Assembly: GCA_050084515.1 (NCBI GenBank)
Contig: CM114274.1
Coordinates: 14,880,001-14,944,000 of the forward strand
Source: Blasia pusilla
Taxonomy: Eukaryota > Marchantiophyta > Marchantiopsida > Blasiales
Length of the DNA: 64,000 bases
Reading direction: 5' to 3'
Numbering within the stretch: the stretch's first letter is position 1; every line of letters starts with the position of its first letter. Made by a program: the position numbers and the translations under genes. A model generated the notes under the pieces. That model had not been told where the DNA came from. It saw nothing but the letters and a program-made list of their open reading frames with translations, and searched no databases. Below, one piece after another: positions 12,130 to 24,275 of this stretch.

Positions 12130-12890
12130 TAATATGGGAAGCATTCCATCTTAGAATTAAGGAGACCGGGAAATCATGGGAAAATTCATAAGAGTGTCAG
12201 GAGGATCGGGGTAAATAGAAAGCATTCCATCTTCCACACACATTACACTAGAAGATAATCATAATTTATTATAAAATTGGAAATGGAAAGTTGTTGTGCG
12301 TAGCCAAAGGAAAGCATTCCACTCTTTCATTTATCATTTTTTGTTTGTGTGTTTTATCTAGTTAGCGTTGGATAGAAAGCATTCCACCTTTGCCATTCTA
12401 TTCCAGAGAAGTCTTATAGCCAAAGTTGGAGTATTACATCCTTCTGTTACTCAAAGAAACAGAAAGCATGTACTATACAATAAACTAAATGGATGAGTGG
12501 ATAGTGTTGAAAGCATTCTTTCTTAAAATTAAGAGGACCATAAAATAAAGGGAGAATTTATAAAATTTTCGAGAGATCCACGTTCATACCAAGAATTCCA
12601 TCTCCTAGTTAGATAAAGGGATCGGTAAATAATGTTTATATATGGTAAATATAAGCTACCAAAGAAAATAATTCACTTCAAGCAAAGGTTAAAAATTGGA
12701 AGGCATTCTGCTATCGTCCATAGCAATGTTTTTACAACTTTTACTTTTTTGGTAGGAAATGAAAGTAATCCAGATTTATGTGTTGAAGTCGACTCTAGAG
12801 GGAATAAAATGGAAAACATTGTAGGTTTGGATGAAGAAATGTTTTAAAGAAATCATACGTGACAGTATTTTCCCACCTTCAAGAAGCATT
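12130..12890 (+). repeat. Cluster of GAAAGCATTCCATC-type motifs
   Basis: The core GCATTCC or a one-base variant occurs at 12141, 12222, 12314, 12379, 12513 and 12700, often as aaagcattccatctt, with a weaker version near 12,880. Spacing is 65-190 bp. Inverted counterparts (GGAATGC) and full palindromes occur at 16.0-17.9 kb. The density is far above chance for a 7-mer and appears tied to one element. Confidence 0.6.
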
Positions 12891-13789
12891 TTAATCTTCC
12901 ATATTATAGTTATAGATAATGAAATTTTATTATATAATTGGAAATGGGAAGCAAATTGGAAGTATTGTACCTTGCCCATTGGTTAAGCCTAGATATGGAG
13001 GCCTTATCAAAGTAGTCCATTCTTTTCTTCACCATACTATAACTTGGCTTACGTTGGTTAAGAAATTAAATGAAGCCTTTATTGTATCACATTTCATGCA
13101 AGTCTCTTGCTGAACATGGAAAAATACTTTTATTATTTAATTTTTATTAGAATGGATGACCATAGATTCCTAAGTGATTTGTGAAAGGGTTATGCATAAA
13201 CCCTAAACCATTGAAAGGAGATCCAAGGTATTAGAGAATGTACATTTATATGATTTGGTTATTTGCGTCTGTTAATCATACTATTTAGGGTGTGAGCTCA
13301 TCTTAAGGACCAATGAAGGAGTCCCACTTTTTTTTTATAAAATTTCTTCAACCAAGTCACATGTATTATTAAAAATCTATCTTTAATATTTGTTGTCATG
13401 TTTATGAATGTTGAAGTCTACAAATTCACTATGTGTTCACTAACTTCTTGTAAAGATTAACTTGTAGTTAAAAAGATGAAAAACTCATTGTGACGAGTAT
13501 ATAACTAGCACACTTGGAGGATATGTCATTTCCCCAAAAACAAAGGATAGTCCATTCAAAATATGGATAATGCTTATATTATATTCCACACTTTAATTAC
13601 AATTTTGTTGTGGAATTGTTAATGTGTGCATGTGTTTGAATTCAAGTACCATCATTACTTACACAATTTGTTACGAGTAACGTTACACATTTTTGGGGTT
13701 TCATACATTGCTTAAAGTATTAATATGTTAAACTAGAGCTCTAGAGGTAGGGCTAGGAACTCTAGAGATCTAGAGTTCAACCCGTTTAC
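12891..13789. other. AT-rich stretch, no gene recognised
   Basis: Nothing supported. The left boundary of the gypsy gag fragment lies near 13,740-13,790, with no LTR on this side. Confidence 0.4.
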
Positions 13790-14760
13790 AGCATGGAACG
13801 TTATGTTCGATCATTTAGAGGAGGCGCCCATGGACGATTACCATGAGTTCTCCCACAGATATGACTAGGAGATTGAGGCATGGCGACTCTACTATGATCC
13901 ACACTATGTGTCATGGACGGAGCCGTTCCTAGATGAGGAGGAGGAGTCAGGAGAGGCTACTTCCCCTTCCACTAGTGATGTTTTAGGAGGGGTCACTCGC
14001 AGTGGAGCGGTTGCACCATCTAGTCGGGTTCGTCCCAGGTTCAACCCCGTGGTTGAGTTCTTTGCTGAGTTGAGGGCAAGCTACGAGGGGGTACGGATAG
14101 AGAAGTTGCGAAGCATCCACAACTTCCAGAGGCACCCGGATGAGAGTTTACGTGAGGCTTACACTCGCTTGCGCCGGTTGATCAATGTCACTCAGGGGGT
14201 GACAGAGGCTCATGCTATCTAGTCATGGTACGCGATGCCGGACCGGAACCTGCGGACACGGGTGCGGGAGGGGGTGCTTCTTATGAACATCTCCCCTACG
14301 TTGAGAGATGTTTTTAGGACCACCGAGAACATTGAGCGCAACATGGCAGAGGAGAGCGTAGCCACCATGGGTTCTGGCCAAGAGCAGTCACGATTGTCTG
14401 CACCACCTATGTAGCAACGTGGACTCCGAGATAGGTCGACTGTGGCACCATGAGCTGAGGGAGGATATCAAGAGGCCGTGCCACAGAGACTTTCGCCTTC
14501 ATATGCGGCTGAATAACAGCCGCCTAAGATTACTTGTTGGTCATGTGGTGGAGCCCATCATTTGCATGATTGCACTCGTCAAGGTCATGGACGTGTGCCT
14601 CAACATGGAGGAGGAGATGGTGCTACACCAGGAGGTTATCAGTGTGACTATTGTCAGAGGTATGGTCATACATACGCCAGGTGTTTTAGTTTACATCCTG
14701 AGTTACGTCCGGACCGAAGGCACGAGAGCGAGTAGTCGGTCTGGGTGGGCCTAGAGATTG
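13790..14760 (+). pseudogene. Ty3/gypsy gag fragment with two zinc knuckles
   Basis: A gag capsid-like region (FFAELRASYEGVRIEKL, then DESLREAYTRLRRLINVTQG) is read from about 13,800. It is interrupted by TAG at about 13,868 and again at 14,220-14,222, after which the same frame resumes with RTRVREGVLL and the NMAEESVATMG segment. In another frame, two CCHC knuckles follow: CWSCGGAHHLHDC at 14,535-14,573 and CDYCQRYGHTYARC at 14,643-14,684. Gag proteins package element RNA. Frameshifts and stops make this a pseudogene. It precedes the protease fragment and probably belongs to the gypsy family whose pol lies at 52-57 kb (inference from style and order). No LTR adjoins it. Confidence 0.75.
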
Positions 14761-15514
14761 TGCACCAGGTGGTCCCTTTGGTGGATGAGGAGCTGGAGTT
14801 GCCCGACAAGGTGGTGGAGCTGCCCGTGGAGGAGATCGGTTCCCACCACCTAGACGCGTCGAGGGAGATACCGGGCATGAGGCTGGGATGGCTGCTCAAA
14901 TACAACAGCTACAAGAGCAGATTTCCGCCATGGCATTGAGGTTACCCGATGCTGGATCCGTGGCATCGACATCATATGGAGCAACCAGAGATATGGAGGA
15001 TCCTGGTTGGATGTGTGGGGTTGCCCAGATGGAGGCCGCTGCAGTTGTGACGCGTGGAGCAGCCGCAGAGTTGGATCCACAGCAAGGGGAAGCCGGGAAA
15101 TAGACTAGGCTTCCTCAGTCTTTCACGTTGTCCGAGGCGATGAGGACCCCATCGATGGGTCATGACCAGAGCTCCTGGAGAGTTTGTGATGTTGTTGGTC
15201 TGCAGGCACGGAGGGCGATGGGAGAAGCGAGTGCGACGACTCCTATTTCTGATGCTCAAGAGGGGCATGTGTCGAGCACGTTGTTGGGGGCGGCCACCAT
15301 TGTGTACCGCACTCCTTTATTTGTTGCTTCCGATGTTATGATGTTGGGAGGTACGCCCGCCGAGGTTTTTTGGCTGGCCGCTACGCTATGTGAGCATGGA
15401 GTTGGAGTTCTAACATCACGTTCAGAAGTGATTGCATGGGAGGTGATGGACCTGCCCTTGGAGCGGATGCTCAGGCTGTCCACGTCAGATTCATTGTAGG
15501 CTGCGATTGATAGG
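14761..15514 (+). pseudogene. Gypsy gag-protease spacer, broken
   Basis: Continues the gypsy fragment between zinc knuckles and protease. Open pieces in shifting frames (for example 14,888-15,103, rich in Gln and Ala) show no separate domain. The stretch is treated as decayed gag C-terminus and linker. Confidence 0.5.
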
Positions 15515-15990
15515 ATGGCGAAGATGCCCGCTAGACCCGTGATGGAGCGTGCCATGGTTTCTCTTGGTATTGTGTTGCTAGATAATCGGGGAGAGGTCTT
15601 CCAATTGGTGATACCTGGAGGTAGAGCTTTTAGTCCGAAGCGTGTCTTGTTGGATTCAAGAGCGCAACCCCTGATGTTGGGGAAAGCATCATTCAGAGGA
15701 TTGGGCTTGACAAGAGCCGATGTGGAGCGTTATCCATTCCGGATACAGACATCCTTGGGTGGAGTGAGTACCAAACAATATATCACCCGAGAGGAGGTCG
15801 TGGTGAGGATTTTCCCGGGACATCCTACAGATGAGTCTGTGGTGCGAGCCAAGGCGATAGTGATTGATGCATAGTTCTATGACGTCTTGGTTGGTGGAGC
15901 AGTGACAAAGGCACCCTCGTTTCCAACTATCCCCTTGTATGATTTTTTGGGCTCGAGGCCGACTCCCTGGGCCTCATTTGGGAAGGCTTG
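15515..15990 (+). pseudogene. Retroviral-type aspartic protease fragment of gypsy element
   Basis: The frame contains the protease active-site region VLLDSRAQPLMLG at about 15,645-15,680. Family members have Asp-Ser/Thr-Gly there; here Gly is replaced by Arg (GGA to AGA would do it), which should destroy activity. The frame continues through VRAKAIVIDA, a TAG at 15,871-15,874, then FYDVLVGGAV and a short tail. Similarity ends about 15,990, where the GGAATGCATTCC-bearing sequence resumes. The fragment therefore stops before any methyltransferase or RT region. Confidence 0.7.
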
Positions 15991-16133
15991 ACCTATACAA
16001 TCAACAGAGGAATGCATTCCATCACACATAAATATAGCATCTCTCCATGGGGGACAAAAAAAATTGAATATAAATGGAATGCGTTAGATACAAGAACAAA
16101 AGATGATTGATCCCCTCCCTTATCCCTGCTTAC

Positions 16134-16546
16134 CTGCTCACAACTGGTTGATGCAAGTTTCGTTTGTCTTGCGGTCCGTAAGCACAATAATGCATACTAG
16201 TAGTGCAAGATGATTCCTCTCCTTCTTCTTCTCCTAGTCTTTCTCCTCTGCATCTAGATGTCCCTTTCAAATAGCTCGTGGGATTTACACGGTCTCCAAC
16301 ACTCTCACTGATAATGAAGTCCTCCAACCTATACCAAGGAATATATGCTGCGTTATAGAGATCCCACTTGATATCTTTTGCGGATATATTCCCCGTCGGC
16401 AAGTCTGCTTGGAGTTCCATCTTCTTCATGGCTAGAATTCTATTTGTCAAAGCTCTTCCACTTCCATGCAACCTCTCCTCTACTTCTTCACGAGGTGGAA
16501 GAAGGGTCGACGTCAAGTTGATATGATTGTCGAAGTCCATACTTAC
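16134..16546 (-). pseudogene. Internal exon of unclassified element gene, Cys/His-rich
   Basis: Bounded by a good acceptor (ttatgtgcag) and a consensus donor (gagcag, then gtaagc) on the - strand, and open throughout. It encodes about 137 residues with a charged helix (REEVEERLHGSGRALTNRIL), a segment WDLYNAAYIPWYRLEDFI, an acidic stretch and CTTSMHYCAYGPQDKRN. Clustered Cys/His residues suggest a metal-binding module. I do not recognise the family. GGAATGC motifs sit in the flanking introns, as palindromes do in the neighbouring two-gene element. It is probably a mobile-element gene rather than a host gene. Confidence 0.5.
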
Positions 16547-18239
16547 CTGCACATAAGCATTCCATTCTAATATATGAGAAAAGCCATGTGATCTCCAAGC
16601 ACTAGAATAAAAGTAAAAAACTATTCAAAGCATAAGGAAATGATGGAATGCCTTTTGGTTTTTTTACCCCATGTCCCCCACTGGAATCGATATCATCACT
16701 TATCTGCTTCATATGAAAAGACTCTAATAGAGTAATAACAAGCAGTAGGTGCAATGTCCTCTTTTGAACATGCCCATTTTCCCACCTTCGAGATCAACCA
16801 ACCAGTAAGACAACAAGTTCACCCTTTCCAATGTTATAAAAAAATCATGGGATCATCGAGGAAAAGCAAAGAAGTATTCAACCTCATAAAGTACGAAAGA
16901 ATGAGTAGGAGTATGAAATATTGACAGGATACCTTTTTGTAATACGGTCTCTATCCCTAAGCATCGAGTGTTTGCTTCATAGGAAATGAGTGTAAAAGGG
17001 TATCATTTCTAAAACATACCCCTATACTTCTACTATCATATAAGAGATCTGATTTTCACCAATCCATTGCTTGGATACCCTACATGAAACCTAAATTTTA
17101 CCTGTAGTACTAAACAAGAACTCAAAACTCAAGGACATTCAAATCAAATCCTACAAGTACCTACTAGAGAGCATTACAGTGTATAATATATTATTGTTGT
17201 TATTGTTCCTCAAGAACAAGTAAAACAACAATCCCACTTATTACAAGGCATCATAACAAATATGTGATTTTCAAGAAAATAGTATAACCAAGGACAATCA
17301 AAAAATTTCCAAAAAAACATTGTATGAGTGTCATGATGGCAAAACACCCTCCACAAAGAGATTCTTTACTGTGGTATCCCCATTCACATCGAAATACACT
17401 ATATTTTCTAGAAGGGAAGGAGTGCAGAAGATTATTGTCTAAACATCTAAGTGTGGTAAATCACGCCATAGACACTCGCCGAAACCTAGAGACATAGAAA
17501 GATATTACTAAGGACACAACTATGATAATTCCAAAAAGAAAAACCATGCGGAAATGGCGGAATGATTTGGGATATTCTTGCCTCACCTCTGACATCACTC
17601 TCATTATGACAATGATGGAATGCATTCCAGTATACCATTAAGTGAATAGAAAGCCATATATGCTTTCAAAACCAGAGGTTTTTTCCACATGACAAAACTC
17701 TTCAAGACTAGTTCTATAATTCACAAATTCTTAAAAATCCCGTTTACTCTCCTAATCCTATTAAGAATCTGAAGTTTAGGAAAAATTAAGTAAAGACATG
17801 GAGTACCTACATGGAAACTTAATGTAACCTTCAGCATTCAAAGAAAGTTCTCCCTATCCTATCCCAAAGAAGTCTTTGATAGAGCCATTTGCATTCCTTT
17901 TCTATCAAACGCCTACCAGAATGCAAATTACAAAATACCCAACAAAACAATGTCGCATTTGCCACTCCAAACTACTCCCGATTATAACATGGTCCATACT
18001 TATGAAGATTAATGTTCCTTGTTTTACTATAAGTATTAAACTAGAGGAATCTTTATAAGGAAGACTCCCAATGATCTGCTTTCATGAAACTCCCGAATCT
18101 ATGCCAACCTGAAAATAACCCATCATTAAAACTTATTAATCATAAGCTTCATTTCCAATCTGATCTATACTAGAAATTGCAATTCATGAACACTAACAAG
18201 AAAATGCACTCATTATGAAAGATTTCAGATGTTACCTAA
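16547..18239. other. Intron-like stretch with GGAATGC motifs
   Basis: Lies between the two - strand exons and holds no long frame. GCATTCC/GGAATGC words occur at 16557, 16642, 17617 and 17891. That at 17,616-17,629 is a 14-bp palindrome, TGGAATGCATTCCA. A similar 12-bp palindrome lies at 16,009-16,020 in the next intron. Confidence 0.5.
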
Positions 18240-18690
18240 TTCTAACGCCACTTCCGCCCCAGACTTGATTTTCCATACACATTCTTCTGTTTTGCCCGTC
18301 GAGTGGGTGGTGTAACCAACATGTCTTGAAGAACCTCGAATCTTGTCTTCCCTAGGTCCCTACACTCCTTCATAGTGGGGGATAAACGTGTGTGGTGTAG
18401 GATATTCTTGGGCCTTTTGTTGGTGCCATCCACAAGAAGATCTGTGTTTGTCTCCTCCATTATTTGAGTTACATGAAGTTGGGAGGCACTTGGAAAATCT
18501 CTGTCCACCTCCTCACACTCAACAACATTGGCCACTTGGCTTATGGATGGTGGAATATCCCACTCTTCATTGAACTCATGGAGATCTCAAAGAATCTGCC
18601 TATTACAAATTTGATTGGTTGCATCGATGTCACCCACTGAAGCCAAATCCCCACCATCTGCATTGTCTTCATCTTAGGGGCTAGTATTCT
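18240..18690 (-). pseudogene. Upstream exon of unclassified element gene, acidic then basic
   Basis: On the - strand the frame runs from an acidic segment (about 18,690) through one in-frame stop near 18,590, then VANVVECEEVDRDFPSAS and the basic tail PPTRRAKQKNVYGKSSLG, to a TAG or a gttag donor near 18,240. The basic tail looks like a nuclear localisation signal. No known domain is recognised. It is collinear with the exon at 16,134-16,546 and could be part of the same gene. Confidence 0.4.
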
Positions 18691-19601
18691 GGCAGGAGAG
18701 AGTAAGAGAGGAGAGGAAGAGAGGCAGAGAGGAGAGTCTCTCTTAAAAAAGAAAATGCAAAATTTGCCTCCTCTCTTCAAAACTTTTTGACATTTCTGAT
18801 TATTTTTTTTGCTTTCAAATTCAAAAAAATCTTTAGAAGAGAGTAGCAAGTGGACCACATTGGGGCAAAAACTAACCTTTTTCCAGGCTTGGAGAAACAA
18901 GTAGACATCAGAAGACCATTGCAAACATCCTTCCATCACTCTCCATGTGAGTCCAATTTTCTTCACATTACCGGTCTAAGCCAGCTCTGGAAGCTCCAGT
19001 TGGAGGACCATCGATAGATAATTTTATCAGTACAAAAAATTTCATTCCAATGAAAGGTGCTAATAAAGACTGTGACTATGGTATCAATAGACTCATGTGC
19101 CCTTGAGGGTTTAAATTCTCAAAAGATCTCGTTGAAATTATGGACTGTTGATGTAGGACTTCCATCCTCACCATGTTGGGTAGGAGGGCTCTTGATGCAA
19201 CAAGGCATGAAATATCCCATCCGATCAATAATATTCTATCTGATGGCATTGTCCATAACAGAACAAAACACTTGAAGTCCGCTTAAAGTAAACTCTGACC
19301 ACTGTGCGTAGCTGAAGACTTTCATGACAATCTTGGATATTGTGAAAGTGTAGGGTTCTAGAAAACTTGGAGGCCTCGATTTAGTTACATCTGTTGGCTC
19401 ATGAATGGGTGCATGGAGTCTATAGGAGACTGCACGGCGTTTGACAACTTGGTTTCACCATTCTCTCAACCACTCAGAAATACATGCATCAATAAGAAAA
19501 CCTGCAAGGAAGGACTAAGAGGACAATGGAAGAAACAGGTTGATAGATGTTAGGAGTGAAGAGGGAGACTAATAAGCAGCCAGGTCCATTCTTTTAGACA
19601 T
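18691..19601. other. Boundary region between two elements
   Basis: Contains a GA/CT-rich tract (18,700-18,790). No gene is recognised. The end of the GCATTCC element and the left end of the palindrome element should lie here, but no terminal inverted repeat or target duplication could be fixed by eye. Confidence 0.35.
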
Positions 19602-20045
19602 GCAACCCGTCAGAATCCGATAGGTTGCACCCCTTGCGACTTGTCAGAAGCCGACAGGTTGCACCTCCTGGAATCCGACAGGTTGCAAGGATTGTCAGCT
19701 TTTGGATATCTTGCAACCCATCAGATTCTCACAAGTTGCAAGATTGTACTATCTCTGGTTTAGGTTATTTGCAACATGTCGGACTCTGACGTGTTGCAAG
19801 ACTTGACTGTTTGCAAAACCGACTCTAGTCGTCAATTGGAGTGGTTCTCAACCTTTCGGAATTAGAGGGGTTACCAACCACTCCAACCAAAGATTGGAGT
19901 CTAGGAAAGCGTGCACACCACACCAAAAGAATAGAAGGAATCAAATTGGTCTTGGTATAGTCAAAAGACGTAGTAGTGAAGATATTTTCGGGAAAAATGT
20001 AAATGTGAGAAAACATCAAGCAACCCGTCAGTTTCTGACCGATTA
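19602..20045. repeat. Palindrome cluster A (3' flank of - strand gene)
   Basis: About six copies of the 27-bp palindrome (half-site GCAACCCGTCGG, centre ANT, inverted half-site) at 19602, 19635, 19670 (half), 19711, 19770 and 20020. They lie beyond the stop of the methyltransferase gene, where a terminal or subterminal repeat would be expected. Confidence 0.8.
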
Positions 20046-20517
20046 TAACATTAGAAAAGCCTCACCATAATTTTGGAATGTGATCAAAATAACATCAGAC
20101 CATAAGCGTGAAGAGAACTGGGTGCAAAACATCGACTTTATTTAAAACTTTTTGCAAATCGGTTATTTAGATTTGTTTTTTTGAACAAGAAAATCTGGTC
20201 TATGATCTCTTCAGCTTCGTCATCTACAAAAATGTTCCTAGTTCTTGCCGGTTCCTCCACAAGAGACTTCTCAGGGCTAGGCAGTGGCTCCTCTGCACGA
20301 TTTTAGATTGGATTTGAGAAGGAAGGAGGATCCGAGAGCCTTGTTCCCCTAGGAAGCCCGTATCGGTCTCATGTGACCAAAGAAAAGTCCCAACGCTTGC
20401 CTTGTCAGGTGATTTTAAAGCTTCTGCAAAGGGAACCCATCGATATCAATATTTTCTCCTTCCCCGAGAACTAGCACATGTCAACTCCAAAACGCTTGAA
20501 ATCCAAGGCACCTACAT

Positions 20518-21056
20518 TCACTCGTCATTATCCGACAGCTCCTCCACAATCACTAGTGGCCTTGCCCTTCTGATTTTTTTGGGATCATTGGTAGTGAGGA
20601 TGGCGTCACAACAAGTGGCTCCAATGTAGGTTCGTTGATTCATGCAGGCCGCTTGTAAACGCCCGTCAACCTCTCGTAGTCAGACTTTGCCTCCCGGAAA
20701 AGTGCAAACAAGTTGTTCCGAGACTCAAGGCAGAGAATGTTTCGGCCACTCTGCCAAGAAGCTCTAACACTAGCCCTGGAAAGACCTACCAGATCGAGAA
20801 CCAAATCACCTAGCCTCAAATACAACTCCATCAGGGTCTACATGAGTGCTGGTGAGTTTTCCCTTCCTTCAAGCAATGGCACTCCTTCCTCGACGATGAT
20901 TCCCGGGGATGAATTGGAGAGGTTGTTAAGAGTGAATCCATTTGAAGCTGGATCAAGAGGATCTTGTACCTCAAAAACCTTGAACTTGTGCTCCGGTCTG
21001 ACAAACCAATAGACATACAGTATTCGATGTGCAAAGAACAAAACCGTAAAAATCAG
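20518..21056 (-). pseudogene. Exon 6: DNA amino-methyltransferase C-terminus (SAM-binding motif region)
   Basis: The acceptor gattgttag at 21,057 opens a frame encoding FFAHRILYVYWFVRPEHKF, a linker, then LMELYLRLGDLVLDLVGLS, RASVRASWQSGRNILCLES and an acidic end (VIVEELSDNDE) at the TGA at 20,518. In beta-class N6-adenine/N4-cytosine methyltransferases the region GDxVLDxFxGSG...A...GRxxxxxE binds S-adenosylmethionine and follows the catalytic motif, as here. The Phe-x-Gly-x-Gly core has decayed to VGLSRA. One TAG (20,838-20,840) lies in the middle, probably from CAG, and a frameshift precedes the acidic end. The exon joins exon 5 in phase 0. The methyltransferase call is by motif and order. 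No database search was possible. Confidence 0.6.
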
Positions 21057-21441
21057 CTAACAATCGACAAAGGAAGAGGTCTTCCAGGAGCAACCGGACA
21101 TATCCGACGGGTCGCAAATGTCAGATGTCACCACTGCAATCTGGAATTGAAAAATTGGAGGTGATGCAACCCATCCAATTCTGAGAGGTTGCTCACCAAC
21201 CGTGGATGTGCAACTTGTCAGAACCCGTCGGGTTCCAACGGGTTGCACAGTTTGTTCAAGCGTCAATGTGCAACCTGTTGGAGTCCGATGGGTTGCAGGA
21301 CCTACTCCTGTTCTGGGGTGTGTTAAACATCCCATTGGAGTCCAACGGGTTGCATAACCACTCTAGTTCTGATATGTTCCGAGCAACCCGTCGGAGTTGG
21401 ACGGGTTGCAGGAAAAAGTTGCATAAGTTTGTCAAACTTAC
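21057..21441 (-). repeat. Intron 5 with palindrome cluster B
   Basis: A 385-bp intron (consensus donor gtaagttt at 21,441, acceptor at 21,057). About five palindromes lie at 21166-21409 (starts near 21166, 21211, 21271, 21330, 21383), with little other sequence between them. Confidence 0.8.
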
Positions 21442-23396
21442 CAAGACTTGGTTTGTAGCCGATCTTAGCGAGTAATCGTTCTTCACTACCCAAGATTGCA
21501 CTTTTTTCCACTTTAATGATCGCTTGATGCACTGCAAGTTGAAGAGCTCATCCTCGCTGCCACCGGTGAGAACAAGGAAACATCCCGTGTCACTCAGATA
21601 TGCGTTGGCAAAGGAGAACATCAACGCAATCTAGTCATATGTGAAGGGAATGTTCCAATGTGGGATTGTGTCTCGTGGGTCTCTGCCCACAATCTAAGCC
21701 CCGACGGTAGATCTGCCATTAAAAGGTCAACTACAACCTCCTAACATATCTGATTGATGGTCCATGGGGCATGGCCATTTTGCAGAAGTTTTTGTCCCAA
21801 GAGTGTTAGCTTCTCCAGGGCAAGGGTGGACTCCTGTGTGGAGAACTTATCCAATTCTTCCAGCAACGATGTCTCATGCAATAGGATGGTGATTTGTTAT
21901 GCTCCATCCCTATGCTTTCCCAATGATGTAGGAGTATAGACTACATTCTTGTTCCCCCCCTCAGAGGAACCGGGTGTCTCCCTCTTTCGCTTCTCGCAAG
22001 TGGGGTGCCTGCTTGTTGGGATCTTCGTGACCTTGGAATCCATAGGATTTTGTTTTGGGGCCTTCCTTTGGGGCCCTTCACCTTGGATTTCAACCCCGCA
22101 GTGGACTTGTCTTTAGTTGTTACTATTTTCGGCAAAATCTCCGCCGACTTAATCGCTTGTGCCTCAACATCCCCTTCGAAGTACTCATCCGTCTTGAAAA
22201 TGTCTGAGATGTCCTCCTCGCCAATAGCTAGCGCATTATACAAGTCTCGCATCGTTGGATCAATCAGCTCATTGGGGTCGTTGAAGTCCAACCAGATTGG
22301 ACAATTCAGCACTTCCCAAGGGCTTATGTCGAGTGCCATCTCCACGTCGTACATGGAGAATCCTTTGCCATCCGGAGTATCTACCCATAGCTTGAGCACC
22401 ACCGGGAACTTCCTCCATGTTCTTGCGTTCACACAAGAGGTCAAGAATCTAAACACCATCCTCTGCACAGCTTGATGGCGGGATGAATTCTGTGCTTGAT
22501 CTTGAAGCTCCTTCTTCTTTTTGGCAAAGTCCCCTTTCTTCAGGTCGCCAATCTCCTCGTTGACATCCCCGTACGGCAGAATCTGACTCTTGAACATCGT
22601 CTTGAACCCAAGGTTCCTCGCTGGCTTATCCCAGATGTCATTCAACCACAATTATTACTCCTCTGCCAATTTGAGGCTAGCCTCCTCCAAAACCGGCTGA
22701 ATTCTCTGCAGGTGTGCTTGAAGGCACTCAATCATAGACTTTCCCAACAAGTGTAAGGCATCCTAAAAGGACCATTTTTGCAACCACAGGGAAATGACTA
22801 GGTCTGACACCCTCGGAAGATGGTGTGCCAATTTTTTCTCTACCTCTATTCCCTCTAGACTGATCTTCATCAGTCGGATTTGCCAAAAATCCGAAATCCA
22901 TGAGAGGGCGAACCGGTGAACTTGATCCAAAGAGACCTTCTCTACAATCCATCCATGGGGATCCTCATGCCTCTTTTGCTGCTGCTTGATTATGGCCTTC
23001 AACTCTTTGTAAAAGTCGGGCGAGAGATTGGGGTTGAGGACGGCAATGTACTGCTGCATCTTGATGGCAAGGTACCTCGTTGCCGCCAACACCGCAGCCT
23101 GAATGAACTTCGCTCTCCCAGAAGCTAAAACATTCCCTCTCCGCTCCAGCTCTAGTGTTGCGCTTCTTTTCGTTGCTTGTATTTTTGACCAGCAAAGAAT
23201 TGTGACAGCTGCATCTTGGGAAATGAATGTGTTGGCCCAAGTCTTCTTTTTGATTTGTGCTCTTTTTGCGAGCATCTCATCCACTAACTCCTCTCGAAGG
23301 AATCCTTTGTATTGCGACGGGTGCATTGTAAGAATTTTCCTCACTCAGTCACATTCCTAGATCCAGTGATGGGTAACATTCCCTTCTGACATAATG
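21442..23396 (-). pseudogene. Exon 5: second copy of duplicated block, linker and methyltransferase catalytic motif
   Basis: A long exon from the acceptor ttttttgtag. Residues after EGNVTHHW repeat those of exon 3 (HP.QYKGF..ELVDEMLAK; KFIQAAVLAATRY; YKELKAIIKQQQKRHEDP; VHRFALSWISDFW). A unique part follows (CVNARTWRKFPVVLKLWVDT, NCPIWLDFNDPNELIDPTM), then a basic linker. After a frameshift at a G7 run (about 21,955) comes VVVDLLMADLPSGLRLW, matching the catalytic D-P-P-Y region of amino-methyltransferases (family D-x-P-Y; here Tyr is Ser). Next is SFANAYLSDTGCFLVLTGGS, the usual post-motif strand. Several stops (TAG, TGA) and two frameshifts inactivate it. The upstream part is unrecognised. 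Confidence 0.6.
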
Positions 23397-24275
23397 CTAC
23401 AAAAAACAATGAGAAGTAAGAATATTTACAAATAGCTATCCGTCGGTTTCCGACGGGTTGGAAGTAGACAAACAAAATGACAATTGTTTGCAACCCATCA
23501 AAGTTCGACAGGTTGCACTTCGAGTCCATCGACGAGGTGCAAAGCCATCCACAACAGGTATGATGTTTGCATCCGGGTTGACGATTCTAAGGTAAGTTTT
23601 TTTCTCTTGCAACTCGTCAAAGTCCAACGGGTTGGACAAATTGTAGTTTGGATGACCCAGTTTGATTGGCCTTGCAACCCATCAGAGTCTGACGGGTTGC
23701 ATATGCGGTAGGAAAGACCCTGGTTTGAGTAATTTACAACCCGTCAGAGTCCAACGGGTTGCATGTTCTTTACGAAAGGTCTGGGTTTGCATGGCTTTGC
23801 AGCGCGTTGGAGACTGATCGGTTACAAAGCCACCCAAACCATGACTCATTTTGTAAAGATCATGCAACTTGTCAGGGTCTGACGGTTTGCAAGGCCATTC
23901 AAACCAAGCCCTCTCTTGCCAAATCTACAACTCGTTAGAGTCCGACAGGTTAGAGGGCTAGTCATCCTAGGATCGCTACACGAGTTTGTGCAACCCGTCG
24001 AAATCCGACGGGTCGCAGGGCCAATCATACTAGGATGCTACACTTAAGTTTGTGCAACACGTCTCACTCCGACAAGTTGCAACTCAATAGATAGCCAAAT
24101 GAAATCTGTCAGAATCCAACGAATTGCAAATATGGCAGCAAGTTCTTCCTATTGCAACCCGTCACCTTCGGACTGGTTGCTGCCATTAGTCACGATTGCT
24201 GCTAAGAACCAACTTGTCGGAGTCCGACGGGTTGAAACCAGTTCATATTCAGGAAAAAAGTTTTAGGATACTTAC
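23397..24275 (-). repeat. Intron 4 with palindrome cluster C
   Basis: An 879-bp intron bounded by donor gtaagtatc at 24,275 and acceptor ttttttgtag at 23,397. About 13 palindromes at a period of roughly 60 bp run from 23435 to 24235 and occupy nearly the whole intron. The flanking exons hold none. Confidence 0.85.
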
